64,000 bases of DNA from positions 1 through 64,000 of the forward strand of contig NZ_FQZM01000014.1 of NCBI RefSeq assembly GCF_900142025.1, read 5' to 3'. The position numbers and the translations under genes are program-made. Below are positions 8,901 through 15,498 of this stretch, piece by piece; the stretch's first letter is position 1, and each line of letters starts with the position of its first letter. This DNA is from Desulfofundulus thermosubterraneus DSM 16057. Lineage in GTDB: Bacteria; Bacillota; Desulfotomaculia; Desulfotomaculales; Desulfovirgulaceae. The notes below the pieces were generated by a model. The model was given only the letters and a program-made list of their open reading frames with translations, did not search any database and was not told the origin of the DNA.

Positions 8901-9522
8901 CTACGCAAAGGGACTTGCCCTGGGCGCGGCCCAGTGCAAGCGTGGAGACGGCGAATCAATCGACTTCACCGGTCGGGCCTTCGACCTGCTGGCCTGCCTG
9001 ACAGAAGCCCAGGCGTTGACCACCAGTGCGGCCGCCAGCGCGTTGTCCTGCCACCGTAAAGTAGCCGGTTCGGCGTTTACCAGCCTCTGGTGGGCTGGGA
9101 TGGTCTGCTGGGTCGGCGTATTCGCCGAAATGGGGCAACACAAGGGGCAGTTTCGTCTCTGGTATCCTGCCGACGGCAGGCCGCCCAAAAACGCCCAGGA
9201 AGCATGCCGCCTGGCGGCCCTGGGTCTCTTCTACGCCCTGGCGAAAAATGAAGTGCCCGGATTCAAGTGGCAGGTGCTGCGGAACGGAAAGGGCGGCGTT
9301 ACAGCGGAAATGCAGCTTGTGACGAGAGCGGGCATTGCGGAGAAGTGGGTCATCGATGCGCCCCGCCGGGGTGAAGACGCTTTCCCACATGCCGATGTGT
9401 ACATTTTCCCGACTTTACAGGAGGGAGAAGACCTCACCCCGCCGGGGAAAAGGTACACTGCGGATGAACTGCTTCTTATACCCGGCGAGTTGCGCGAAAA
9501 AATTTTTCTAAAAAGCACTTGA
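8869..9522 (+). CDS. Hypothetical protein with possible winged-helix segment
   Basis: Not recognised. GTG 8869 is chosen because AAGGAGGG (8855-8862) lies 6 bases upstream. Of 217 residues, the first 80 (SIDFTGRAFDLLACLTEAQALTT ... SCHRKVAGSAFTSLWWAGMV) look like a winged helix-turn-helix, as in plasmid relaxation proteins and transcription factors. The C-terminal half (VTAEMQLVTRAGIAEKWVIDA, then DVYIFPTLQEG) looks like an alpha-beta fold with acidic positions. It overlaps the S1 gene and is the last gene before the long non-coding region, whose putative -35 box overlaps its stop codon. Confidence 0.6.
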   Translation: MKGESGKRSFNYAKGLALGAAQCKRGDGESIDFTGRAFDLLACLTEAQALTTSAAASALSCHRKVAGSAFTSLWWAGMVCWVGVFAEMGQHKGQFRLWYPADGRPPKNAQEACRLAALGLFYALAKNEVPGFKWQVLRNGKGGVTAEMQLVTRAGIAEKWVIDAPRRGEDAFPHADVYIFPTLQEGEDLTPPGKRYTADELLLIPGELREKIFLKST

Positions 9523-9547
9523 CAGATTCCAAAAAACTTGCTAAGTT
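9519..9547 (+). promoter_or_regulatory. Candidate promoter for the long non-coding RNA region
   Basis: A perfect -35 hexamer TTGACA (9519-9524) is followed after 17 bases by TAAGTT (9542-9547), a weak -10. It overlaps the stop codon of the preceding gene and faces into the stretch with no convincing protein gene. The -35 is strong, the -10 poor, so this is a candidate only. Confidence 0.4.
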
Positions 9548-9549
9548 TT

Positions 9550-10335
9550 GGGCAAGAATAAAAGACACAAGTTTTAAGCTCCTTGCCTATCGGGACGCCT
9601 TCTCCCGGTACGGATGGAAGCTCCGGAACGGTCGCCTGTGTGAGCGGGCGAATGCGTTGGCAAGGAGGCTCCAGGAAAAATTCCTCGCGAGAGCAGGGTG
9701 TACTCCTGGAGCGGCCTGCATCTGTGAGAGCGGATGTGGCAGTCCTGCGTCTGTGAGAGCGGACGGGGCGGTGGGACCCAGCCGTAAGAAAGGGGCAAAA
9801 CGGCACGACTGTAGGCGATGAGCAGCAGGGTGCCTTGCCTGGCCGGAGCTGTATCCGGTCCCTGGGGTGAGCGGTATTAGGCCGCAGCGGCAGGAAGGTG
9901 GACTCTTCCGAAGGCAGCCGCAAGACACCCCTTGTAAGCGAGAGGTCCCAAGCGCCACAGGCCGAAGCCGCCCAGCTTCGAGTGGCGTTGAGAGTGGGGG
10001 GTGGCCTCCCCGACACGAACCGGGCTAGCCGCCGGGAAACAGGAACGCCCAACCTGCGGCGGTGAAAAGAAACCGAGACGGGCTAAGCGCCGCGCGAAAG
10101 GCTGTGCCCCCGCCTGCGGCGTTAAGAGTTTGCAAGCCGATAGGCTTGCCTGGGGCGGAGTATCAGTGACATGTAAGGTGCCGGAACATGCACGCCGGGA
10201 GGCGTGCGGGAGAAAACGAGGATTTTGGAAGTGGAACACCTTGACGGGCAAGCAAAATTATAGGCTTGAACGTTGAGGTGTTTCTTTGCTTTTGAAAGCC
10301 CCTGCGGGCGTTGGAAACGGGCGCCCGCGGGAGAA
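9550..10335 (+). ncRNA. Candidate large structured non-coding RNA
   Basis: About 790 bp without a convincing gene, packed with inverted repeats that can fold as one ordered RNA. Perfect helices include 9579-9587 with 9659-9667 (9 bp), 9668-9676 with 9704-9712 (9 bp), 9951-9958 with 9982-9989 enclosing 9963-9968 with 9975-9980, 10029-10034 with 10057-10062 enclosing 10040-10043 with 10053-10056, 10086-10093 with 10116-10123, 10132-10138 with 10143-10149 (loop GATA), 10190-10196 with 10201-10207 (loop GGGA, a GNRA loop) and 10235-10241 with 10276-10282. A 20-bp direct repeat (9715-9734, 9744-9763, one mismatch) lies inside. The style recalls giant ornate RNAs such as GOLLD, ROOL, HEARO or OLE, but I cannot match it to any. 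Confidence 0.5.
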
Positions 10336-10355
10336 AAACCCGGGCGCTTCAATTT
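10301..10355 (+). other. Alternative GC hairpins at the 3' edge of the structured region
   Basis: CCTGCGGGCG (10301-10310) pairs with CGCCCGCGGG (10322-10331), one G-U pair. The same right-hand segment can instead pair with the CCCGGGCGC further downstream (about 10339-10347). No T run follows, so it is not a standard terminator; it may be the last helix of the RNA or a switch in front of the toxin gene at 10381. Confidence 0.4.
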
Positions 10356-10380
10356 CGAAAGAAAGGAGGCAGCCCGGGAA

Positions 10381-10725
10381 ATGTATGACGGCAAAGAACG
10401 ATGGCGGGAAGAAATGATCCGCATTCGCCGTGCCCGTGTCCGGTTTTCCAGGCACTGCCGGAAGCGGATCAAAGCAAGAGGTATAACGGTGGAAGAAGTG
10501 TATAACGTTATAAATAACGGAGAAATCATCCAGGGCCATGCGCCGGGAATGTACGGAAGCAATCCGGACCCCGTGAGAGTGGTTATGGGCCGTGGGAGCG
10601 GTGGTCGAATCCTCCATCTGGTCGTGGCGCTTCACGGGAAAACCGTAATACTGGTTACAGCCTACGAACCGGATCCGGATATCTGGGAAGACGATCACCG
10701 GACTCTCAAATCGCCCCGGAAATAA
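10381..10725 (+). CDS. DUF4258 protein, probable toxin of a toxin-antitoxin pair
   Basis: A 114-residue protein with the DUF4258 pattern: RFSRHCRKRIKARGITVEEVYNVI, then GEIIQGHAPGMYG and RILHLVVALHGKTVILVTAYEPDP, ending in the DPDIWEDD motif. This fold is related to RelE/BrnT-type RNases. The next gene encodes a YgiT-type zinc-finger protein, the usual DUF4258 antitoxin partner, 16 bp downstream. AAAGGAGG (10361-10368) serves ATG 10381 with a rather long 12-base gap. Toxin activity is inferred from family and pairing, not shown. Confidence 0.75.
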   Translation: MYDGKERWREEMIRIRRARVRFSRHCRKRIKARGITVEEVYNVINNGEIIQGHAPGMYGSNPDPVRVVMGRGSGGRILHLVVALHGKTVILVTAYEPDPDIWEDDHRTLKSPRK

Positions 10726-10741
10726 AAGGAGATGCGATATC

Positions 10742-11020
10742 ATGGAGAAGCTTGAGTTGGTCGGCATTTGTGCCGGGTGCTACTACGAGAACGCCGAACT
10801 TCGGTTTAAAGAAAAAACGCTGGTAAAAGACGGCGCAGCGCTTTGTCTCAAAAGAATCCCCTATTACTACTGCCCGCGCTGCGGAGAGGAAACTTACGAT
10901 CTCGATGTCGAAGTTTTTGTGGAACGGGCAATAAAGAGGTTTACGGAAGGAAACGGAAAAGGCGAAACCATCGACGTTGGTAACCTGTTCTGCGTTCCTT
11001 CCGAGTCGGCAGTACAGTAA
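10742..11020 (+). CDS. YgiT-type zinc finger antitoxin-like protein
   Basis: 92 residues with two Cys pairs, CAGC near residue 11 and CPRCGEE near residue 41, the zinc-binding N-terminal domain of YgiT/MqsA-like antitoxins. The helical tail (VEVFVERAIKRF) is short and there is no clear C-terminal HTH, so DNA binding is not evident. AAAAGGAG lies 8 bases before ATG 10742. It directly follows the DUF4258 gene, and together they form a probable type II toxin-antitoxin operon that would stabilise the element. Confidence 0.75.
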   Translation: MEKLELVGICAGCYYENAELRFKEKTLVKDGAALCLKRIPYYYCPRCGEETYDLDVEVFVERAIKRFTEGNGKGETIDVGNLFCVPSESAVQ

Positions 11021-11045
11021 GGGATGCGAGTGTAAAGAGAAATTA

Positions 11046-11124
11046 AGGGCCGCCGGCCCGCAAAACCAATCATCATTTCCAGGGAGGTGATTGGGCGCGG
11101 GCCGCAGGCCCGTAGCCCGGAAGC
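11046..11124 (+). promoter_or_regulatory. Repeated leader, copy a: SD-hairpin-start
   Basis: Starts with GGGCCGCCGGCCCG (11047-11060) just after an intergenic stop. The Shine-Dalgarno GGGAGGTGA (11082-11090) is 37 bases from ATG 11125. Between them GGGC-GC-GGGCC (11093-11103) pairs with GGCCC-GTA-GCCC (11107-11118). A GTG at the SD opens a 13-codon frame whose TGA overlaps the ATG (ATGA), so translational coupling is an alternative reading. Confidence 0.6.
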
Positions 11125-11697
11125 ATGAAAGAAATGCTGGTCAAGCTGGTTAAGGAAGTTAACGAGATACCGACGGTAATACGCGACATAATGACCGCCA
11201 GGACGGACCTCGAAAAGAAGCTTTCCCAAGGTGGGGACGAAGAAGCCCTCCGGGCCGTCAGGGACAACTTGGCGCACACCGACCGGGAACTGGAGTGGCT
11301 GCGCTCCCGCCAGACGGCCGCCGTAGCGACCATCAACCTGCTGTCTGCGCTCATCGGCGCGGGCAGAGCGGATGACGCGCAGGCAGTTCTGGCGGCGCTG
11401 GTAAAAGGCGAGCAGAAATCGGCACAAAGAGACGAAAATGAATCCAACAGGGAAAAAAGCAAAGATCAGGAAGAGCTGAAGGTTGATACTTTTGCCATTA
11501 AAGAAGTGAAGCCCGGAAAAAGTGAAAGTACCATCTGGGCGATTGCGGTTACCGGGGACGGTACGGAATACAAAATCTGCGCCAAAAACGGCAACGGCCA
11601 GGCCCTGCAGGCATCCTCGGGCAAACAGGCGAAGATTAAGTACCGGCCTATGGGCGATGACAAACTCTTCGCGGTAAGCGTCGAGGTTGCCGGCTAG
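11125..11697 (+). CDS. Hypothetical coiled-coil protein with OB-like tail
   Basis: 190 residues, family unknown. Residues 1-75 are helical and strongly charged with coiled-coil character (NEIPTVIRDIMTARTDLEKKL ... DNLAHTDRELEWLRSRQ). A hydrophilic linker rich in Glu, Lys, Ser and Asn spans about 95-125, and the last 60 residues (STIWAIAVTGDGTEYKI, QAKIKYRPMGDDKLFAVSVEV) look like a small beta barrel. This plan suits a protein that oligomerises and binds nucleic acid, but no function can be assigned. Start ATG 11125 follows the first of the hairpin leaders. Confidence 0.6.
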   Translation: MKEMLVKLVKEVNEIPTVIRDIMTARTDLEKKLSQGGDEEALRAVRDNLAHTDRELEWLRSRQTAAVATINLLSALIGAGRADDAQAVLAALVKGEQKSAQRDENESNREKSKDQEELKVDTFAIKEVKPGKSESTIWAIAVTGDGTEYKICAKNGNGQALQASSGKQAKIKYRPMGDDKLFAVSVEVAG

Positions 11698-11729
11698 CCT
11701 CCGGGATGATAAACTGGAGGTGAAGGCGG

Positions 11730-11915
11730 GTGATGGCTATGGAAGCAAAAAGAGAAGTGGCTGCCACAGGCGAACAATCGCCTGAAGTGCCTCCGCACTG
11801 GTTTCTCTATCTCATGGAGAGAAGCGACTGGCGCGTGACCTTCCGGTACCGGTTTGACCGCAAGGAAGTCCGTATCGCAGAAGTGGTCCACCGGAGCAAG
11901 GCGTACCGCGGGTAA
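11730..11915 (+). CDS. Small hypothetical protein
   Basis: 61 residues, unknown. GTG 11730 or ATG 11733 are possible starts, GGAGG at 11716-11720 being 9 to 12 bases away. The C-terminal half (VPPHWFLYLMERSDWRVTFRYRFDRKEVRIAEVVH) reads like a compact beta-rich domain. A strong terminator follows at 11951, closing the transcript that begins upstream. Confidence 0.5.
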   Translation: MMAMEAKREVAATGEQSPEVPPHWFLYLMERSDWRVTFRYRFDRKEVRIAEVVHRSKAYRG

Positions 11916-11948
11916 CTATAAGTACCGGAATACGGCCTAAAGGCCAGC

Positions 11949-12000
11949 AAGAGGACGGAAAACGGGACATTCATGTTCCGACCGTCCTCTTTTGCTTTTC
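11949..12000 (+). terminator. Strong rho-independent terminator
   Basis: GAGGACGG (11951-11958) pairs with CCGTCCTC (11982-11989). Inside it, CGGGACAT pairs with ATGTTCCG around a two-base loop. The tail is TTTTGCTTTT. This separates the toxin-antitoxin transcript from the small genes that follow. Confidence 0.8.
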
Positions 12001-12001
12001 A

Positions 12002-12043
12002 GGCGGCCCGGCCCGTTTTGAGAGACGCTGGGAGGTGTAACTG
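12002..12043 (+). promoter_or_regulatory. Repeated leader, copy b (no second hairpin)
   Basis: GGCGGCCCGGCCCG (12002-12015) is identical to the upstream half of copies c and f, followed by GGGAGGTG (12030-12037) only 6 bases before ATG 12044. The hairpin between SD and start seen in the other copies is absent. Confidence 0.55.
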
Positions 12044-12280
12044 ATGTTTAATGAGTGGCTTGACGAGATTGAGAGAAGGGAACGGGAAAAGGAAGAGCGG
12101 TTTCGGAAATGGTTTGAAAAGACGTTTCCGGGATGGTACGAAACGATAAACAACATAACAGAATTAAACGGGACGGAACCTGAGGCGTTAAGACGAGCAT
12201 GCATCGCTTTAGCCGAGTTCGTAATGATAATGACGGAAAAGTTATATAAGGTTGACGTAAGCGTGCAATCGTTAAAATAG
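12044..12280 (+). CDS. Small helical hypothetical protein
   Basis: 78 residues, unknown family. The first half is very charged (DEIERREREKEERFRKWFEKTF), the second more hydrophobic (ALRRACIALAEFVMIMTEKLY). Good Shine-Dalgarno GGGAGGTG 6 bases from the ATG. Base composition is more AT-rich than its neighbours in the second half. It begins a run of five small genes, each preceded by the GGCGGCCCGGCCCG-type leader. Confidence 0.55.
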   Translation: MFNEWLDEIERREREKEERFRKWFEKTFPGWYETINNITELNGTEPEALRRACIALAEFVMIMTEKLYKVDVSVQSLK

Positions 12281-12356
12281 GCGGCCCGGCCCGCCCTTTA
12301 ACTCACCAAGAACAAGGAGGTGTGAGGGGCGGGCCGGGAGGGTCCGCCCTGCGAAA
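12280..12356 (+). promoter_or_regulatory. Repeated leader, copy c: SD-hairpin-start
   Basis: GGCGGCCCGGCCCGCC (12280-12295), then AAGGAGGTG (12314-12322), then GGGCGG (12327-12332) pairing with CCGCCC (12344-12349), then GTG 12357. The SD is 38 bases from the start. A GTG at the SD opens a 12-codon frame ending in TGA that overlaps the GTG start. Confidence 0.6.
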
Positions 12357-12575
12357 GTGAAATTTGACAAGATTAAGCCGGGAGTACTGTTCCGCACTCC
12401 GTGGGGCAAAGAACGCCTGTTCTATAAGATCCCTGATCCCCAACCCTGGGAGGACGCTGGCCCCTGCCACGCCTGCGGTACTATCGCCGTATGGAACGCG
12501 CGGGCTGTTGAAACCGACCAACTGGTGCATTTTTGTCGGGATGAGGAAGTTGTCCCGGTGAAGGTGGGCCAGTAA
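12357..12575 (+). CDS. Small zinc-ribbon-like hypothetical protein
   Basis: 72 residues beginning at GTG 12357. It contains CHAC near residue 37 and a further Cys in VHFCRDEE near residue 60, so a metal site is possible but incomplete. PGVLFRTPWGKERLFYKIPDP suggests a beta-rich fold. No family recognised. No Shine-Dalgarno lies at the normal distance; the nearest is across the leader hairpin. Confidence 0.5.
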   Translation: MKFDKIKPGVLFRTPWGKERLFYKIPDPQPWEDAGPCHACGTIAVWNARAVETDQLVHFCRDEEVVPVKVGQ

Positions 12576-12578
12576 ACG

Positions 12579-12647
12579 GGTTACCGACCCGACCATTTCC
12601 ACGGGAAGGAGGGAATGGAGCGGGCCGGATGGTCCGCTCCGGAAAAC
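12579..12647 (+). promoter_or_regulatory. Repeated leader, copy d: SD-hairpin-start
   Basis: GGGTTACCGACCC (12579-12591), SD GGAAGGAGGGA (12604-12614), then a 10-bp hairpin GGAGCGGGCC (12617-12626) / GGTCCGCTCC (12631-12640) with loop GGAT, then ATG 12648. Another ATG (12615) directly after the SD is in frame and would add 11 residues encoded by the hairpin. Confidence 0.6.
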
Positions 12648-12848
12648 ATGGCAGTGACCGGTACAGTTTACCTGCGGGGAGATGACGCAAGGGAGTTTGA
12701 GCGCAGCGGCTACTGCGAAGGCTGCCTGCGCCCGGCAAGCGAATGGGCCGAATCGGACCGTTTCGGGAATTACGAAGTCCACGGCGACTTCGACAGCCGG
12801 GATAACCTGGCAGGCTTCCTGTGTCCGCAGTGTGCGGAAGTAGACTAA
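12648..12848 (+). CDS. Small zinc-ribbon protein
   Basis: 66 residues with CEGC near residue 23 and CPQC near residue 60, a four-Cys zinc ribbon of the kind common on mobile elements. Unknown function. The alternative start ATG 12615 would prepend a segment read from the leader hairpin (MERAGWSAPEN); I prefer 12648 because other copies of the leader put the hairpin outside the protein. Confidence 0.55.
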   Translation: MAVTGTVYLRGDDAREFERSGYCEGCLRPASEWAESDRFGNYEVHGDFDSRDNLAGFLCPQCAEVD

Positions 12849-12852
12849 AAAT

Positions 12853-12923
12853 TGGGCCACCGGCCCGCAAACCGTTCTCATGGAAAGGAGGGAATGGGGC
12901 GGGCCGGTACCCCGCCCCGGATC
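12853..12923 (+). promoter_or_regulatory. Repeated leader, copy e: SD-hairpin-start
   Basis: GGGCCACCGGCCCGC (12854-12868), SD GGAAAGGAGGG (12882-12892), then hairpin GGGGCGGG (about 12896-12903) / CCCGCCCC (about 12911-12918), then ATG 12924. As in copy d, an in-frame ATG (12894) directly follows the SD. Confidence 0.6.
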
Positions 12924-13754
12924 ATGAAAGAAGAAAGATTGCGCGAAGCGCTTGAAAAGCTGCTGGCAATGTTCGAAAGTGGCAACCTGCCGCCGGCGGT
13001 GGCCCGGACGATGATCCGGCGCCAGACGGGCGATGAAAGGCCGTCTGACAAATGGAGCCTGGGCAACCGCCTGCTGATGTACCTGGCTGGGACCGAGGAC
13101 GCCAGGGGTTACAGGCAGTGGGAAGAAGTAGGACGGCATGTTAAAAAGGGCGCGAAAGCGTTCCATATCCTCGCTCCACTGACCAAAACCAGGAAGGTCA
13201 AAATACAGGATCCCGAAACGGGCGAGGAGCGGGAAGAAGAACGCCCTGTGATTGTGGGTTTCCGCTTCATCCCGGTGTTCCGTCTGGAAGATACGGAGGG
13301 TAAACCCCTGCCGGAGATAAACTACATGCCTCCCGAGTTGCCTCCCCTGTTCGACGTGGCGGCAAGGCTGGGGGTCAAAGTTAGATACAGCCCTGGAGAC
13401 GGCAGTTGTTACGGCAGTTTCCAGCCCGGACTTAAAAGGATCAACCTGCATACTCACGACGTCAAAACGTACTTCCACGAGCTTGCGCACGCGGTGCATA
13501 ACACCATCCGCCCCCTGGTGGGAGGCCAGGATCCGGTGCAGGAAGTGGTCGCCGAGACAGTGGCCTGTACCCTCTGCGAGATCTACGGCTATACCGGATA
13601 TGCCTGGCACGGGTGGCAGTACATCAAAGCCTGCGCCGGCGGCAAGCCGAAACAGGCGCTCAAACTCGTAATGAAAGTGCTCTGCGAGGTCGAAGAAGTG
13701 CTGGAAAGGATCTGGGAAGCCGCCACCCCGGAAGAGAGGGGGTGTGCGGCTTGA
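12924..13754 (+). CDS. ardC: ArdC-like antirestriction protein / zincin metallopeptidase
   Basis: 276 residues. The N-terminal 100 match the ArdC single-strand DNA binding domain (WSLGNRLLMYLAGTEDARGYRQWEEVGRHVKKGAKAF, then RFIPVFRLEDTEG). The C-terminal half has a zincin active site HELAH at residues 185-189, with the downstream Glu likely in EVVAET. ArdC proteins protect incoming plasmid DNA from host restriction during conjugation. The frame is open further upstream, but ATG 12924 follows the conserved leader. The next small gene overlaps its stop codon. Confidence 0.85.
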   Translation: MKEERLREALEKLLAMFESGNLPPAVARTMIRRQTGDERPSDKWSLGNRLLMYLAGTEDARGYRQWEEVGRHVKKGAKAFHILAPLTKTRKVKIQDPETGEEREEERPVIVGFRFIPVFRLEDTEGKPLPEINYMPPELPPLFDVAARLGVKVRYSPGDGSCYGSFQPGLKRINLHTHDVKTYFHELAHAVHNTIRPLVGGQDPVQEVVAETVACTLCEIYGYTGYAWHGWQYIKACAGGKPKQALKLVMKVLCEVEEVLERIWEAATPEERGCAA

Positions 13755-13942
13755 CATACCGGATCTGGGAGGCACGAAACGCAGGTGAAGATACCACCTA
13801 CCTGGTGGCAATGTCCGGCATGCGGGAGATTTCCCTGCGCGAGGAGATTGCCCGTGGCGAGAGGTTGATACGGCTGCTGCGCCTGGTGGCGGAGACGGAA
13901 GACCGGAACCGGGCACGGCGGATGGCAGACTGCGAGATTTAG
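13751..13942 (+). CDS. Small hypothetical protein overlapping ardC
   Basis: 63 residues, starting at TTG 13751 (stop of ardC and this start share TTGA) or GTG 13742. GAGAGGGGG lies 8 to 9 bases before TTG 13751. The sequence is charged and helical (SLREEIARGERLIRLLRLVAETEDRNRAR). No family recognised. Translational coupling to ardC is likely. Confidence 0.45.
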   Translation: MTYRIWEARNAGEDTTYLVAMSGMREISLREEIARGERLIRLLRLVAETEDRNRARRMADCEI

Positions 13943-13949
13943 AACTTCA

Positions 13950-14017
13950 GGCGGCCCGGCCCGCCCAATCACCCGAAGAGGAGGTGAAAGGGGCGGCGCC
14001 GGCGGCCGCCCCGGAGC
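13950..14017 (+). promoter_or_regulatory. Repeated leader, copy f: SD-hairpin-start
   Basis: GGCGGCCCGGCCCGCCC (13950-13966), SD GAGGAGGTGA (13978-13987), then a perfect 8-bp hairpin GGGGCGGC (13990-13997) / GCCGCCCC (14005-14012), then ATG 14018. Here the GTG next to the SD is out of frame with the gene and does not stop near its start, so leader-peptide coupling does not explain this copy. Confidence 0.6.
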
Positions 14018-14458
14018 ATGAAGAAACGGGTAAATATCGTTTCGGTGAAACTTGTCAAGGAAGCGGGCATATTTTACGCAGCCCGCAGAATAACCAGACC
14101 GGAGGATGTGGCCGATCTGGTTCGTGACTTTCTGAAGGACGCCGACCGGGAGATCTTCCTGGTTATATGCCTTAATGCCAAGAACGAACCGACGGCAATC
14201 CATACGGTAGCGGTAGGTACGCTGAACAGCGTCCAGGTCCACCCCCGGGAGGTCTTTAAAGCGGCAATCCTGGCCAACAGTTACCACGTAATCCTGGTTC
14301 ACAATCACCCGAGCGGTGACCCGCAACCTTCGGATGAGGATATGGCTATCACAAGAAACCTGGCCGAGGCCGGGAGAATAGTCGGCATCCCGGTGCTGGA
14401 TCACATCATCATCGGCGACGGAAAGTTTGCAAGCCTGAAAACAAAGGGATTGATTTAA
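14018..14458 (+). CDS. radC: RadC-like JAB/MPN domain protein
   Basis: 146 residues, the JAB domain of RadC without the N-terminal HhH region, the usual form on mobile elements (YeeS/RadC-like). The metal-binding JAMM signature is complete: His95 and His97 in HNHPSG, Ser105 and Asp108 in SDED. Chromosomal RadC was once linked to repair, but its activity is unclear; element-borne copies often sit beside antirestriction genes, as here next to ardC. Confidence 0.88.
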   Translation: MKKRVNIVSVKLVKEAGIFYAARRITRPEDVADLVRDFLKDADREIFLVICLNAKNEPTAIHTVAVGTLNSVQVHPREVFKAAILANSYHVILVHNHPSGDPQPSDEDMAITRNLAEAGRIVGIPVLDHIIIGDGKFASLKTKGLI

Positions 14459-14476
14459 GCAGAGGGGGGATCGGGG

Positions 14477-15481
14477 GTGCAGGCGGAACACCGTTACCCC
14501 GAGGAAAAATTCATTCCGGTGAAACCCTGGCGCCCCTGCCCCATCTGCGGCAAGGGCGACTGGTGCGGTTTCAACAGCTTCATCGCCAGCTGCATGCGGG
14601 TGCGCGAGGGCTCGTTCAAGGAAGTGGTCCTGAGCAACGGCCAGGTAGCCTACCTCCACTGGCTGGAACCGGGCATGGTAAACCTGCCGGCGCTCATGAA
14701 AGACGACTCAATAACCGCGGCGCAAACCGCGCCGGTGGAAGTGCGGGACCGGGTGTACCGTGACTTCCTGCGACTCCTTTACCTTCAGCCGCGCCACAGA
14801 GAGGACCTGCTCCGGCGCGGACTGACTGAATGGGAGATCAGGAGGAACGGCTACCGGTCGGTCCCCGAAACCGAAGCCCCATGGTCGGTCTGCAGGCGCC
14901 TGATCCGAATGGGCCACGACCTGGCCGGCATCCCCGGCTTTTACAAGGCCCGGGGGCCGCGAGGCGGCACCTACTGGACCTTCGACCGGCAGCCGGGATA
15001 CTTCATCCCGGTGCGGGACGAAAAGGGCCGGATCCAGGCCCTGCAGCGCCGCATGGACGACGCGCGGGGCGGGAAATATAAGCTGTTCAGCGGTCACAAG
15101 AGCCGGGGCGGCTGCTCCTGCGGCACCCCTGCCCACGTGACCAGGCCCGCAAAAGTCGAAGACCGGCGGATATGGATCACCGAAGGCCCGTTGAAAGCGG
15201 ACATCGCCTGCAAGTACCTGGGCGCCGTCGTGGTGGGCGCATTAAGCGCCGCCACCTGGCGGCCGGCTATACCGGCTATCCTGGCTCTTGAAGCAAAAGA
15301 AGTCATAATCGCCTTCGACCGGGACGTGGAAAGTAACCCGGAAGTGGCACGAGCATACTTGACTCTGAAAGTAGAACTAAAAAAGCACGGCCTAGCGGTT
15401 AGCCGGGCAGTGTGGAGCGATAAAAAAGGCATTGACGATGCCCTGGCGGCCGGTATGGAAGTGCGGGTCGTCCGGGCATAA
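14477..15481 (+). CDS. Primase-like protein with zinc finger and Toprim/DUF3854 domain
   Basis: 334 residues. The N-terminus has a Cys cluster (CPICGKGDWCGF ... SCMR), the middle contains the DUF3854-type segment (YWTFDRQPGYFIPVRDEKGRIQALQRRMD) and the C-terminal part a Toprim-like fold with ITEGPLKADIA, ALSAATW and VIIAFDRDVESN, the last giving the acidic pair. These proteins are plasmid or element primases or DnaG relatives. GTG 14477 has GAGGGGGGA upstream. It lacks an obvious helicase domain, so it may work with the host replicative helicase. Confidence 0.75.
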   Translation: MQAEHRYPEEKFIPVKPWRPCPICGKGDWCGFNSFIASCMRVREGSFKEVVLSNGQVAYLHWLEPGMVNLPALMKDDSITAAQTAPVEVRDRVYRDFLRLLYLQPRHREDLLRRGLTEWEIRRNGYRSVPETEAPWSVCRRLIRMGHDLAGIPGFYKARGPRGGTYWTFDRQPGYFIPVRDEKGRIQALQRRMDDARGGKYKLFSGHKSRGGCSCGTPAHVTRPAKVEDRRIWITEGPLKADIACKYLGAVVVGALSAATWRPAIPAILALEAKEVIIAFDRDVESNPEVARAYLTLKVELKKHGLAVSRAVWSDKKGIDDALAAGMEVRVVRA

Positions 15482-15498
15482 GAAAGGAGATGGGTCGA

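Noticed and set aside
9519-9821. A 100-residue reading frame starting at TTG 9519
   Set aside because: Its start is the -35 box TTGACA, there is no ribosome site, and it runs through the perfect helices and direct repeat of the RNA region. The first half reads somewhat protein-like, so I keep it only as a doubt.
9550-10335. Group I or II intron, RNase P RNA, cobalamin riboswitch or T-box as the identity of the structured region
   Set aside because: I looked for the domain V pattern, the P/Q/R/S blocks, the RNase P signature, the cobalamin box and the T-box sequence and found none.
12303-13916. A 537-residue minus-strand frame opposite the small genes and ardC
   Set aside because: It is a by-product of GC-rich codon structure. 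The plus-strand frames have family matches (ArdC) and ribosome sites; the minus frame has neither.
13589-14659. A 356-residue minus-strand frame opposite radC and the primase
   Set aside because: Same reason; RadC on the plus strand carries a complete JAMM motif.
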